Origin: Candidatus Gemmiger faecavium | GTDB taxonomy: Bacteria > Bacillota > Clostridia > Oscillospirales > Ruminococcaceae | Assembly: GCA_019114415.1 (NCBI GenBank) | Contig: DXFO01000010.1 | Location: 1-54,419 of the forward strand | Direction: 5' to 3' | DNA length: 54,419 nucleotides | Shown: positions 9,392 to 17,480 of the stretch, piece after piece | Position numbering within the stretch: position 1 is the first letter of the stretch | Layout: the number at the start of each line of letters is the position of its first letter | Program-made: the position numbers and the translations under genes | Notes under the pieces: generated by a model | Databases searched by the model: none | What the model was told of the DNA's origin: nothing | What the model saw: only the letters and a program-made list of their open reading frames with translations

Positions 9392-10441
9392 ATGGTTCGG
9401 AAACAGATCCTTGTTTTGTTCGGTGGATGTTCCAGTGAGCACGAGGTCTCGCTGGTTTCGGCAGCGGCGGTCCTCGCCCATCTGGACCCGACCCGGTATG
9501 AGGCCCTGCCCGTGGGCATCACGGCAGATGGCCGGTGGCTGCGATACCGCGGTCCCATTGAGGCCATCCTCACCCGTGAATGGGAGAAAAACGATGCCTG
9601 GTGTACTCCCTGCGCCGTAATTCCCGACCGCGGCGCCAAGCTTTTGCTTTTGCGGAGCGAGCCCGCCACCGTCGAAGCCTACGATGCCGTTTTTCCGGTC
9701 CTTCACGGCAAAAACGGCGAGGACGGCACCATGCAGGGACTGTTTGAACTTGCCGGGGTCCCTATGATCGGCTGCGGCACGCTGGCCAGCGCTTTGTGCA
9801 TGGACAAAGACCGGGCTCACAAGCTGGCCACTTTGGCCGGGGTTGATGTTCCCAAAAGTGCCGTTTTCATGCAGGGTACGCCCTATTCCGAAATCTTGCA
9901 GCAGGCTGAAAGCCTGGGCTGGCCGCTTTTCGTCAAGCCGGTGCGGGCGGGGTCTTCTTTCGGCATCAGCCGGGTGAGCAGACCTCAGGCATTGGAAGCC
10001 GCCGTTCAGGAGGCGTTTTTGCATGACAGCGAAATCCTGCTGGAGGAAGCCATCCCCGGTTTTGAAGTCGGCTGCGCCGTACTGGGCAACGACTCCCTGA
10101 TAACAGGTGCCGTGGACGAGATCGAACTGGCCCGGGGCTTCTTTGATTATACCGAAAAATACACCCTCAAAACCTCTGCCATCCATTGCCCTGCCCGCAT
10201 TCCGGTGGAAACCGCCGGGCGTATCCGCGACGCCGCGTGCAAAATCTACCGTGCCCTGGGCTGTCGGGATTTTGCCCGTGTCGATCTGTTCCTGACCCCT
10301 GAGGGGCGCATTGTCTTTAATGAGGTCAACACCATCCCCGGCTTTACCGCCCACAGCCGCTATCCCAGCATGATGAAGGCCGTGGGGATCGAATTTACCG
10401 ACCTTCTCACCCGCATGATCGAATTGGAGGTCCCGCAATGA
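9392..10441 (+). CDS. vanG: D-alanine--D-serine ligase, VanG type
   Basis: A 349-residue ATP-grasp ligase. It opens KQILVLFGGCSSEHEVSL (ligase N-lobe) and has VFPVLHGKNGEDGTMQGL, SALCMDKDRAHKLATLAG, FVKPVRAGSSFGI and NEVNTIPGFTAHSRYP for ATP and metal binding. The omega-loop region reads FDYTEKYTLKTSAIHCPARI. The EKY form and the close match to what I recall of Enterococcus VanG point to D-Ala-D-Ser rather than D-Ala-D-Ala synthesis. The product ends cell-wall precursors in D-Ser, which lowers vancomycin binding. It is followed by vanXY (4-base ATGA overlap) and vanT, which supply the other two steps. AGGAGGG precedes the ATG. Exact substrate choice would need an assay. Confidence 0.88.
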   Translation: MVRKQILVLFGGCSSEHEVSLVSAAAVLAHLDPTRYEALPVGITADGRWLRYRGPIEAILTREWEKNDAWCTPCAVIPDRGAKLLLLRSEPATVEAYDAVFPVLHGKNGEDGTMQGLFELAGVPMIGCGTLASALCMDKDRAHKLATLAGVDVPKSAVFMQGTPYSEILQQAESLGWPLFVKPVRAGSSFGISRVSRPQALEAAVQEAFLHDSEILLEEAIPGFEVGCAVLGNDSLITGAVDEIELARGFFDYTEKYTLKTSAIHCPARIPVETAGRIRDAACKIYRALGCRDFARVDLFLTPEGRIVFNEVNTIPGFTAHSRYPSMMKAVGIEFTDLLTRMIELEVPQ

Positions 10442-11175
10442 AATCGCAGACTCTGCCTCAGGTCAGACTGCATACCAGCTATCAGATACTTGTGAATCAA
10501 AGCCATCCCCTGCCGCCCCTGGCAGTCCCTGATCTGGCCGCCCCTGACCCGGCCTGTCCCGACGTTCTGATGGAACGCCATGCGGCGGCCCTGCTTTCTG
10601 CCTGCATCCGGGCAGTAAATGGCGCCGGTAAAATCATTCCGGTTTCCGGCTGGCGCAGCCATGAAGAACAGCAGCAGATCTGGGACGATACCCTTACAAA
10701 GGAAGGTCCTGTTTTCACCCGGAATTATGTGGCGTTTCCCGGCTGCAGCGAACACGAGTCCGGCCTGGCCATCGATCTGGCACTGGCCGCTCCCGAAATC
10801 GACTTTATCCGCCCGGAGTTTCCTTATACCGGCGTGTGCGGTGAGTTCCGCCGTCTTGCTCCGCGGTACGGTTTCGTGGAGAGGTATCGGGCGGAAAAGC
10901 AAAGCATCACCGGCATTGCCGCGGAACCCTGGCATTTCCGGTATGTCGGTGTTCCCCATGCCCAGCTGATGGAGGAACTTGGTCTGTGTCTGGAAGAATA
11001 TCTTGAACTTCTTCGCCACCGTTCCTTGCAATTCCGGTCGGAAAACGGCCGCCGGGCAAAAGTGCAGTATCTCCCCAATCTGTCCGCACTGCCCGACAAC
11101 GCATCGGGCTACCGGCAGCTTTCCCTCGACAATGCAGGCGGCATCATTCTGACACAGTGGGAGGGCTTTGTATGA
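10438..11175 (+). CDS. vanXY: D,D-peptidase/carboxypeptidase VanXY
   Basis: A 245-residue zinc peptidase of the VanX/VanY (M15) family that removes normal D-Ala-ended precursors, so that D-Ser-ended ones prevail. Zinc ligands are His106 and Asp113 in SEHESGLAIDLA and His166 in AEPWHFRYVG, with catalytic Glu163. The spacing fits the family SxHxxGxAxD...ExxH pattern. VSGWRSHEEQQQIWDDT is the substrate-side block. There is no signal peptide, as expected for cytoplasmic VanXY. It overlaps the ligase stop and the vanT start by 4 bases each, so the three are coupled. The ~50 residues after LEEYLELL are less typical. Confidence 0.88.
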   Translation: MKSQTLPQVRLHTSYQILVNQSHPLPPLAVPDLAAPDPACPDVLMERHAAALLSACIRAVNGAGKIIPVSGWRSHEEQQQIWDDTLTKEGPVFTRNYVAFPGCSEHESGLAIDLALAAPEIDFIRPEFPYTGVCGEFRRLAPRYGFVERYRAEKQSITGIAAEPWHFRYVGVPHAQLMEELGLCLEEYLELLRHRSLQFRSENGRRAKVQYLPNLSALPDNASGYRQLSLDNAGGIILTQWEGFV

Positions 11176-13286
11176 CCCGCTCCCGCCTGCCCGCGCTGGA
11201 TCTGTTCCGCCTGGGAGCCGCTGTTCTGGTGGTTGCCATACACACATCCCCTTTGGAAAGTTTTTCCCCCGATTTGGATTTCTGGCTGACCCGCGTAGCG
11301 GCAAGAGTGGCTGTTCCTTTCTTTCTGATGGTCAGCGGATTTTTCCTTGCGAAGAAAGACCAGGAAGGCATTGGGCGCTTTTTGAAAAAGACGCTGCTGA
11401 TCTATCTTGCCGCTGTCATATTCTATCTGCCCATGAATCTGTACGCAGGCGGGTTCTCTCCGACCGACTGGCTTCGCGGAATCCTGTGGGAAGGAACGCT
11501 GTACCACCTGTGGTATTTTCCTGCGCTGATCTGGGGCGTGCTTTTCACCCGCCTGCTCCTGCATTTGGGACGGCGCCGTGCACTGCCGATTGCCGCCATC
11601 TTATATCTGATCGGGCTGGGCGGTGACAGTTACTATGGCATCGTATCCGCTTTCCCGGTGATACGGCAGTTCTATGATCTGATTTTCTCCGTGACCGAAT
11701 ACACCCGTAACGGAATATTTCTGGCCCCGTTGTTTTTGCTTTTGAGTGCAGCCAATATCCGCCTGCAGCCGCCACTTGCAGCAGCCGGTTTCTGTCTGAC
11801 ACTGTCCGCTATGAGTGCGGAGGCCTTTTGGCTGCACGGTGCGGGAGTCCAGCGCCACGACAGCATGTATCTGTTGCTGCCGCTGTGCATGGTCTGTTTG
11901 TTTTCTCTACTGGTCGGCTGCAACAGCGGCCGGTGCCGCACTGCCCGGGATATTTCTCTGCTGGTCTATCTTCTGCATCCCGGATGTATCGTTGCTGTCC
12001 GAGGAATTGCCCGCCTGACCGGTACCTGGCCGATTTTGGTGGAGAACAGCCTGGGGCATTTTACCGCCGTACTTACGTTGAGTGCCGGAATCTCCGGCCT
12101 GCTTTATCTCTTCCGTCCTCTGCCCGCCGATCCAAAAAGCCGGTCCTGGCGGGAGATTGACCCGGAGGCTCTGCGTTACAACGCCCGTGTTCTGCGTCAG
12201 GCTGCCGGCCCTGACTGTGAGCTGATGGCCGTTGTCAAAGCCGACGCCTACGGACATGGGGCAAAAACCGTTGCCTCCCTTTTGCAAAAAGACGGCGTCC
12301 ACTCCTTTGCCGTAGCGTGCCTGGAGGAAGGCATCGCCCTTCGCCGGGCCGGCATCCGGGGTTGTATTCTGGTCTTAGGCTGGACCGACCCGAGACAGGC
12401 AGCCCGCCTGGCACGCTGGCGGCTGACCCAAACCGTGGCAGATGCCGCGCACGGGCACGCTCTTTCCAAAACCGGATACAATGTCCGTGTTCATCTGGCC
12501 GTGGATACCGGTATGCACCGGCTGGGGCTCCCGGCAGACGATTTAGCCGCCATTTTGGAAATGTACCGCCTGCCCGGTATCCGGATCGAGGGGATTTTTT
12601 CCCATCTGTGCGTCTCCGACAGTCTGGTTGCGGATGATATTGATTACACCAAGCGTCAGGCAGAATCCTTTCGGGAGCTGATCAAGAAACTCAAAGACAG
12701 GGGCATCTCCCCCGGCAAGACACACCTGATGGCAAGCTACGGCCTGCTGAACTGTGACGAACCGTCTTTCGACCTTGCCCGCGCAGGAATCGCCCTTTAC
12801 GGTGTTTACAGTGACGATGCGCCGGTATACCATCGCCTGGAGCTTCACCCCGTACTGTCGCTGTACGCCCGCGTTGCCTCGGTGCGCGTGTTGTCTCCCG
12901 GGGAAAGCGCCGGATACGGCAGAGCATTCATCGCCGAGCGTCCCACCCGAATTGCCGTGGCTGCAATCGGATACGCCGACGGACTGCCCCGTTGCCTGGG
13001 CGTACGAAACGGCCGTGTGCTGGTGCACGGCGTTGCCTGCCCTATCGTGGGGCGTATCTGCATGGATCAGCTTTTGATCGACGTCACTGATGTGGAAGGG
13101 GTTCTTCCCGGAGATACCGTCACCCTGATTGGACGGGACGGCTCTGAAGTGATCCGTGCCGAAACAGTGGCCGAGCAGTGCGGCACCATTACAAACGAAC
13201 TTTTGTCCCGCCTTGGAGTGCGGCTGCCTGTTGTGGTCCGTTCCTCATCTTCTTCTGCCGCTTTCCTGAAGTCACTTTTTTCTTAA
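11172..13286 (+). CDS. vanT: Membrane-bound serine/alanine racemase VanT
   Basis: A 704-residue two-part protein that makes D-serine. Residues 1-~320 form a polytopic membrane domain of the acyltransferase-3 type (LPALDLFRLGAAVLVVAIHTS at the start, about ten helices) that is thought to bring in L-serine. Residues ~323-704 are a PLP fold III alanine-racemase domain with PLP-lysine Lys356 in VVKADAYGHG and catalytic Tyr582 in GESAGYGRAF; their 226-residue distance equals that in alanine racemases. ATG 11172 overlaps the vanXY stop (ATGA), so the earlier in-frame start was not used. This fusion occurs only in D-Ala-D-Ser van clusters, which strengthens the cluster call. Confidence 0.92.
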   Translation: MTRSRLPALDLFRLGAAVLVVAIHTSPLESFSPDLDFWLTRVAARVAVPFFLMVSGFFLAKKDQEGIGRFLKKTLLIYLAAVIFYLPMNLYAGGFSPTDWLRGILWEGTLYHLWYFPALIWGVLFTRLLLHLGRRRALPIAAILYLIGLGGDSYYGIVSAFPVIRQFYDLIFSVTEYTRNGIFLAPLFLLLSAANIRLQPPLAAAGFCLTLSAMSAEAFWLHGAGVQRHDSMYLLLPLCMVCLFSLLVGCNSGRCRTARDISLLVYLLHPGCIVAVRGIARLTGTWPILVENSLGHFTAVLTLSAGISGLLYLFRPLPADPKSRSWREIDPEALRYNARVLRQAAGPDCELMAVVKADAYGHGAKTVASLLQKDGVHSFAVACLEEGIALRRAGIRGCILVLGWTDPRQAARLARWRLTQTVADAAHGHALSKTGYNVRVHLAVDTGMHRLGLPADDLAAILEMYRLPGIRIEGIFSHLCVSDSLVADDIDYTKRQAESFRELIKKLKDRGISPGKTHLMASYGLLNCDEPSFDLARAGIALYGVYSDDAPVYHRLELHPVLSLYARVASVRVLSPGESAGYGRAFIAERPTRIAVAAIGYADGLPRCLGVRNGRVLVHGVACPIVGRICMDQLLIDVTDVEGVLPGDTVTLIGRDGSEVIRAETVAEQCGTITNELLSRLGVRLPVVVRSSSSSAAFLKSLFS

Positions 13287-13343
13287 AAAACAGCGTACCC
13301 GCGCTCCTCCAAATGGAGGCCTTGGGTACGCTGTTTCTTTTTT
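13285..13343. terminator. Bidirectional terminator, vanT / cbiO
   Basis: AAACAGCGTACCC and GGGTACGCTGTTT form a 13-base stem around a loop with its own CTCC/GGAG helix. A-run and T-run flanks serve both convergent operons. Confidence 0.85.
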
Positions 13344-14157
13344 AGATCTGCTTTGTTCCGGTCAACTGCCGAAGTTGTTCTATCGTGCGGGGTGGGGCGA
13401 TGCCCAGCAGCTCCCCGACCTGATACAGAACCGGCTTTTCCAATGCGCAGCGCTCCAAAAGAGGCTGATCGGAAAAAATCTCTTCCGGGGTGCCGTCCGC
13501 TGCAAGCGTTCCTGCTTCAAACACAAGAATACGCTCTGCCCAGCGCCAGGCAAAATCCAAATCATGCGTTGCCACCAGCAAGGCCATGCCTGAGCGATGC
13601 AGGTTTTCCAGATGCTCCTCCAGGTTACGGCGTCCGGCGGGGTCAAGACTGGACGCCGGTTCATCCAGAAGCATCACAGCCGGATCGATCGCCAGTACAT
13701 CAGCAATAGTTACACGCTTTTTCTCCCCACCCGAAAGGTATTGCGGAGCGCGGCGGCGGTACTCTTCCAGATGTAAGGCGGCGATGGCCTTGTCCACCGC
13801 CCTGCCGATCTCATCCCGCGCCAACCCCAGATTGGCCGGTCCAAACGCCACTTCCTCCTCCACGTTCCCGGCAAGGATCTGGACGTCCGGATCCTGAAAT
13901 ACCAACCCGGTCCCTCTGCGCAAAATGGAAAGGTCTGCATCTTTGCGGATCTCCTTTCCGCCGAACTGGATCCAGCCATGCTCGGGGCGTATGACACCAT
14001 TGAGCAGCAGGAAAAAGGTGGACTTTCCCGCTCCGTTCCGCCCCAGGACCGCGATTTTCTCTCCGCGGTGGATGGAGAGTGAACAATCCCGAAGCGCCGG
14101 GGTGTTTTCTCCGGGATAGCGGCAAGTCACATGCTCCAGACGCAGAATTGGCTGCAT
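13342..14157 (-). CDS. cbiO: Cobalt ECF transporter ATPase CbiO
   Basis: A 271-residue ABC ATPase that powers cobalt uptake. It has Walker A GRNGAGKST (39-47), Q-loop FQDPDVQIL, signature LSGGEKKR (141-148), Walker B VMLLDEP (161-167) and H-loop ATHDLDFAW. The start at ATG 14157 (MQPILRLEHVTCRYPG) was chosen over a much longer open frame, since the family begins here; it lies 13 bases after the cbiQ stop. It is the last gene of cbiMNQO, so its expression depends on the riboswitch upstream of cbiM. Confidence 0.92.
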   Translation of the reverse strand: MQPILRLEHVTCRYPGENTPALRDCSLSIHRGEKIAVLGRNGAGKSTFFLLLNGVIRPEHGWIQFGGKEIRKDADLSILRRGTGLVFQDPDVQILAGNVEEEVAFGPANLGLARDEIGRAVDKAIAALHLEEYRRRAPQYLSGGEKKRVTIADVLAIDPAVMLLDEPASSLDPAGRRNLEEHLENLHRSGMALLVATHDLDFAWRWAERILVFEAGTLAADGTPEEIFSDQPLLERCALEKPVLYQVGELLGIAPPRTIEQLRQLTGTKQI

Positions 14158-14170
14158 CACTTTTCCCCCT

Positions 14171-15079
14171 TCATCCCATGAATACCATGGCAGTAAATAC
14201 CGCCGCAATACCGACCAGAATCCCTCTCTGTACCGCCGAACCTGCCGGGCGCTCCACTGCCCAGAAGCGAAGTTCCGTCCCGGTGCAGCGGCTTTCCATG
14301 GCCTGAAACTGTATCCGGGCCTTGCAAAAGCTTTTGCCCAGCAGCGTTCCGTACACCGCGCCTGTGGTTCTGATGCTGCGCAGCACACCGGAATAGCCCA
14401 TCCGGCTGGTCGCCGAGCATTGCATATTCCGCACCGTCTGCACAAGGACAAATACAAACCGATAAGTCAGAAACGCCAGATCGGTCACCGGGGCAGGCAG
14501 ATGCCATCGCCTTAAGGTCGTGAGAATCTCAGTCAGCGGCGTGGACAGGCTCAAAAAGTACAGGCAGCTTACCGCCCCAAGCGCCCTTGCCGTGACATGG
14601 TACGCCAGCTGCTGTGAAGCCTGCGTCACCGCAAGGTATCCGCCCGGCCACGGAAGCGCCAGAATCGTGTCCTGGGCGGAGGTCGTAAACCGCCACAACA
14701 GGGTTGCCGCCGAGAGCAGCAGAAATCCCAGCGGTATCCGGAACAGGTTCAGATACTGCCGCAGTCCGATCCCCCGTCCGCCCCAGACTGTCAGAACCAG
14801 CAAAGTTCCTGCCAGAGCAAGGGGCTGCCATATTTTTACGGAGTACAGGCATCCCGCAAGCAAAACCGCACAGACCGCCATCTTTTCCCCCGCTGCTGTA
14901 CAGGCGAAAGCGGAACGCCCGGCATAACGATCGATGGAAAGGACGTCTCCATGGTCATGGCCGGAGAGAGCCAGGCATACCACAGCAGCGGCAACAGACA
15001 CCAGTATAGCCAAATGATGGGCCAATCTTCCTGCTAGCATAGAATACACAACGATCCCGGAAAGGACCGCCGTAATCAT
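14171..15079 (-). CDS. cbiQ: Cobalt ECF transporter membrane protein CbiQ
   Basis: A 302-residue membrane protein, the T component that joins the ATPase CbiO to the cobalt-binding CbiM/CbiN. It has six or so hydrophobic helices. SIDRYAGRSAF, ALGAVSCLYFLSLSTPLTEIL and LTYRFVFVLVQTVRNMQ are blocks of the CbiQ/EcfT family, the latter parts being the coupling helices with the small-x-Arg pattern. ATG 15079 overlaps the cbiN stop by 4 bases. The frame opens earlier, but that part reads as cbiN shadow. Confidence 0.9.
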   Translation of the reverse strand: MITAVLSGIVVYSMLAGRLAHHLAILVSVAAAVVCLALSGHDHGDVLSIDRYAGRSAFACTAAGEKMAVCAVLLAGCLYSVKIWQPLALAGTLLVLTVWGGRGIGLRQYLNLFRIPLGFLLLSAATLLWRFTTSAQDTILALPWPGGYLAVTQASQQLAYHVTARALGAVSCLYFLSLSTPLTEILTTLRRWHLPAPVTDLAFLTYRFVFVLVQTVRNMQCSATSRMGYSGVLRSIRTTGAVYGTLLGKSFCKARIQFQAMESRCTGTELRFWAVERPAGSAVQRGILVGIAAVFTAMVFMG

Positions 15080-15456
15080 GGCTTTGCCTCTTTCGCGGCA
15101 ACTTGCTCCGCGGACGGCACAGGCGCCGCGCCGGGCTGCCCCTTCCCGGCAGCGAGCGCATATTTTTTGCGCGCTGCCAGATAGCCAAAGCCGTAGGCGA
15201 TCACGCCCACACCGATGCCGGTCTGAACACAAAAAAGCAGGCTTTCCACCTCTCCGGGCAGTTCGCCGCCCAGAAACTGTTCCAGCACAGGCACGGCCCA
15301 TGGTTCGTAGGCTTCCCCCGTGATTTCTTCCACCATTTCACTGCCGGCATCATCACTGCCGCCAAAGTCAGCGTCGCGCAGCACAACAAGAGGCGTGAAA
15401 ACGATCAGCAGCACTGCCGCCAGCATAACGATCATCCACTTGGCTGTTTTGCTCAT
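15076..15456 (-). CDS. cbiN: Cobalt ECF transporter subunit CbiN
   Basis: A 126-residue protein with an N-terminal helix (about 7-26) and a second helix (about 75-95) around an acidic external loop (DADFGGSDDAGSEMVEEI, then ITGEAYEPW), the standard CbiN plan. It assists CbiM in cobalt entry. A Lys/Ala/Pro-rich tail of ~25 residues after the second helix is somewhat longer than usual. It overlaps cbiM and cbiQ by 4 bases each, so all are co-translated. Confidence 0.9.
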   Translation of the reverse strand: MSKTAKWMIVMLAAVLLIVFTPLVVLRDADFGGSDDAGSEMVEEITGEAYEPWAVPVLEQFLGGELPGEVESLLFCVQTGIGVGVIAYGFGYLAARKKYALAAGKGQPGAAPVPSAEQVAAKEAKP

Positions 15457-16220
15457 CGGTCAGACCTCCCTCTCTCCAGAAATCCGATTTCCTGCAGTTC
15501 CAGCTGTGCATAGCTTTCCAGTCCCGAAAGGATCATCACCGTGAGGATGCCCTCCAACACAGCCAGGGGCAGCTGGGTCGGTGCAAACACGCCCAGGAAA
15601 GCCACCGCACTGGCGCCGATGCCGCCCTCCTGGGCAGGATATGCCACCGCCAATTGCAGACTGGTGACACAGTAGGTAAACAAATCACCCAGCGCCGCCG
15701 CCAAAAAGACGGCGACCTTTCTGCTGACATGAAACCGCTTGGCCAGGGCATACACCGACCAGCTTACGAGCGGCCCGGCAATGGCCATGCTGAATGTGTT
15801 TGCCCCCAACGTGGTCAGCCCGCCATGAGCCAGAAGCAAGGCCTGGAAAACCAGAACAATGATGCCCAGGATCGACGCCACCGGAACGCCGAACAAAATC
15901 GCGGCCAGGCCTGTACCGGTCATATGGGAGCAGCTTCCGCTGACCGACGGAATTTTAAGAGAAGAGATGACAAAGACGAACGCCCCTGCCATGGCAAGCA
16001 AAATCAATAATTTCCGATTTTGCGTCAGTCGCCCCAGGCGCACCACGCCCACCGCCAAAAACGGAAGGCAGAGCACACTCCAGGCGACACAGAACGACGG
16101 CGGCAGATAGCCCTCCATGATATGCATGGCAGACGCGGCCTGGGGTACACAGAGCGCGGCGCCAAGCATGATCCAGAGGCTGACCAGCCGTTTTTCCTTT
16201 TGAGAGAACGGTTGTTTCAT
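15453..16220 (-). CDS. cbiM: Cobalt ECF transporter substrate-binding subunit CbiM
   Basis: A 255-residue membrane S component that binds cobalt. Residues 1-31 form a cleavable-type signal region, after which Met32-His33 (AMHIMEGYLP) would become the new N-terminus; in CbiM/NikM, this Met-His end ligates the metal. About seven helices follow, with SGSCSHMTGTGLAAILFG holding further metal-side residues. AGGAGGAA precedes the ATG. It leads the cbiMNQO operon behind a cobalamin riboswitch, which favours cobalt over nickel as substrate. Confidence 0.93.
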   Translation of the reverse strand: MKQPFSQKEKRLVSLWIMLGAALCVPQAASAMHIMEGYLPPSFCVAWSVLCLPFLAVGVVRLGRLTQNRKLLILLAMAGAFVFVISSLKIPSVSGSCSHMTGTGLAAILFGVPVASILGIIVLVFQALLLAHGGLTTLGANTFSMAIAGPLVSWSVYALAKRFHVSRKVAVFLAAALGDLFTYCVTSLQLAVAYPAQEGGIGASAVAFLGVFAPTQLPLAVLEGILTVMILSGLESYAQLELQEIGFLERGRSDR

Positions 16221-16256
16221 TTTCCAGATTCCTCCTGACTAATTTTGTCGTGCCGC

Positions 16257-16295
16257 AAAAAAAATACGCCCTTCCCGAATATCGGGAAAGGCGTA
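16257..16295 (-). terminator. Terminator, expression platform of the cobalamin riboswitch
   Basis: On the minus strand TACGCCTTTCCCGA pairs with TCGGGAAGGGCGTA around a 3-base loop, followed by eight T. It stands 37 bases before the cbiM ATG and about 250 bases after the aptamer. With cobalamin bound, transcription should stop here. Confidence 0.85.
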
Positions 16296-16544
16296 CAACT
16301 GCAAAGCCAGTCTGCCCGCGGCGCAAAACAGCAGGACTGTTTTCGTGGTCCCTGAAACGTAAGGCGGCAAAATTCCGATGGCTCGGATATTACCGGTATT
16401 GCTTTTGGGGTACACGTGTTTTCTCCCGGGCGTTTCCGCTCGGGAACTGCTGTTGTGCACCGCAGGGTTGCGGCACATTCGCTGCACATCGTGCCGGCGT
16501 TTGGTCCGTCCGCCGCACGGTGTCTGCCTTTCCGGCAGTATACG
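16296..16544 (-). other. Long structured linker between B12 aptamer and terminator
   Basis: About 250 bases with no convincing reading frame. On the minus strand they hold a run of local hairpins: TGTGCCGCA/TGCGGTGCACA near 16450-16480, TCCCGAGCG/CGCCCGGGA closed by a GAAA loop near 16420-16440, and GGAC/GTCC near 16340. Most cobalamin switches place the platform much closer. See the separate finding. Confidence 0.55.
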
Positions 16545-16738
16545 CTGTAAGGCAGGTCTTCCGGCTTGGGCAGGTTTTGCTTCCCCGGCTTGTCACCTTC
16601 CCGTGTGTACCCACAGTGGCGGCGGCCTGCACGGCCGCCTGTAAGCCGGGGCCTGCCGTCACGGCGGCGGTCCCGCACAGGTCTTTCACCTGTTTCCCTA
16701 TTCTTCCGGCCGGCCTTGCGGCCCCGGACACCTTACAG
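16545..16738 (-). promoter_or_regulatory. Cobalamin (adenosylcobalamin) riboswitch aptamer
   Basis: On the minus strand P1 is exact: CTGTAAGG (16738-16731) with CCTTACAG (16552-16545). Core blocks follow the known consensus: AATAGGGAAACAGGTG, then GCGGGACCGCCG, GCCACTGTGG, GGGAAGGTG and the B12 box AGCCGGAAGACCTGCC. The peripheral stem between the second and third blocks is extended and GC-rich. Position before cbiMNQO fits feedback control of cobalt uptake by cobalamin. Confidence 0.95.
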
Positions 16739-16754
16739 TTGCTTTGTGATTATC

Positions 16755-16783
16755 AGAATATCACAAATATCTTTATCATGCAA
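16755..16783 (-). promoter_or_regulatory. Promoter of the riboswitch-cbiMNQO transcript
   Basis: On the minus strand TTGCAT (16783-16778) and TATTCT (16760-16755) have a 17-base spacer. The expected start near 16748 lies 10 bases before the aptamer. Confidence 0.75.
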
Positions 16784-16823
16784 ACAAAAATGCCGCGAAA
16801 CAATCTATCTTTCGCGGCATTTC
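16784..16823 (-). terminator. Intrinsic terminator after the DUF2344 gene
   Basis: AAATGCCGCGAAA pairs with TTTCGCGGCATTT around a 10-base loop, followed on the minus strand by TTTTTGTTTG. It ends the radical SAM/DUF2344 transcript and insulates the cbi promoter. Confidence 0.85.
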
Positions 16824-16835
16824 TTATGTTTGGTT

Positions 16836-17480
16836 TCAGCGGAATTCGATCCCATCCTCCACATAGATGCGGGTACGCAGGATATGGCACTGCCATGCGG
16901 GCAGACCATACTGCGCCTGGAGATGTCCCACCAGAAGCGCGGGGTTCAGATTGAGCCCGTCACCGGCAGGCAAACGGACGGTAAAGCTGGCCTGATCCTC
17001 CGAGACAGTGTAAGTCACCGCGGGGATGTACTGTTTCAGGTCCAGCTCCTTTTTGCCGCTCTTGGTCTTTTTCTCAACGATGACACTGTCCTGCGCATTG
17101 TAGGCATCCAGTGCCTGCGCGGCGTTGGCGGGCAAAGTGATCTTATAATCCGCGGCCTGAATGCGTCCCATCTTCATGACGGCAGGGCCGATGCTCACCA
17201 AACGCAGGCCCTCCGGCAAGGCGGGGCGCAGTGCCTCGGCCCAGGCGGCGTAATCGGGAGTTTCTTCCTCCGTTTTGACCTCGCAGCTTTCACACAGACT
17301 CTCCTGTCCCAAAGCCAGCGGGCAGGAAAAGGCCAGGTAAATGTGCGGGTTGAAGCCCTTGGTGTACCACACCGGAAGTCCGCTGCGCTTGAGGGCGCGA
17401 TGCATGACGCGCTGCAGATCAAGCAGAGAAATGTAGGCGGCCTCGCCGCGTTTTTCAAACCAGATCCTTACTGTATTCAA
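16836..17480 (-). CDS. Radical SAM-associated protein, DUF2344 (TIGR03936)
   Basis: A 214-residue protein of the DUF2344 family, which almost always sits next to, or is fused with, a TIGR03960 radical SAM protein, as here. Family blocks are VRIWFEKRGEAAYISLLDLQ and RALKRSGLPVWYTKGFNPHI. I chose the TTG start at 17480: it has GGGAGGA 8 bases upstream and gives the family start; an in-frame ATG at 17606 would overlap the upstream gene by 150 bases. It overlaps the radical SAM gene by 26 bases. The substrate of the pair is unknown to me; a role in RNA or cofactor modification has been suggested for the family. Confidence 0.85.
   Translation of the reverse strand: MNTVRIWFEKRGEAAYISLLDLQRVMHRALKRSGLPVWYTKGFNPHIYLAFSCPLALGQESLCESCEVKTEEETPDYAAWAEALRPALPEGLRLVSIGPAVMKMGRIQAADYKITLPANAAQALDAYNAQDSVIVEKKTKSGKKELDLKQYIPAVTYTVSEDQASFTVRLPAGDGLNLNPALLVGHLQAQYGLPAWQCHILRTRIYVEDGIEFR

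Noticed and set aside
11157-11171. Upstream in-frame ATG for vanT
   Set aside because: The ATG at 11172 overlaps the vanXY stop as ATGA, like the other genes of the unit, and gives the family start.
16240-16954. Open frames on both strands across the riboswitch region
   Set aside because: They run through the aptamer, linker and terminator, lack good ribosome sites and show no family motif; the structured RNA explains the region.
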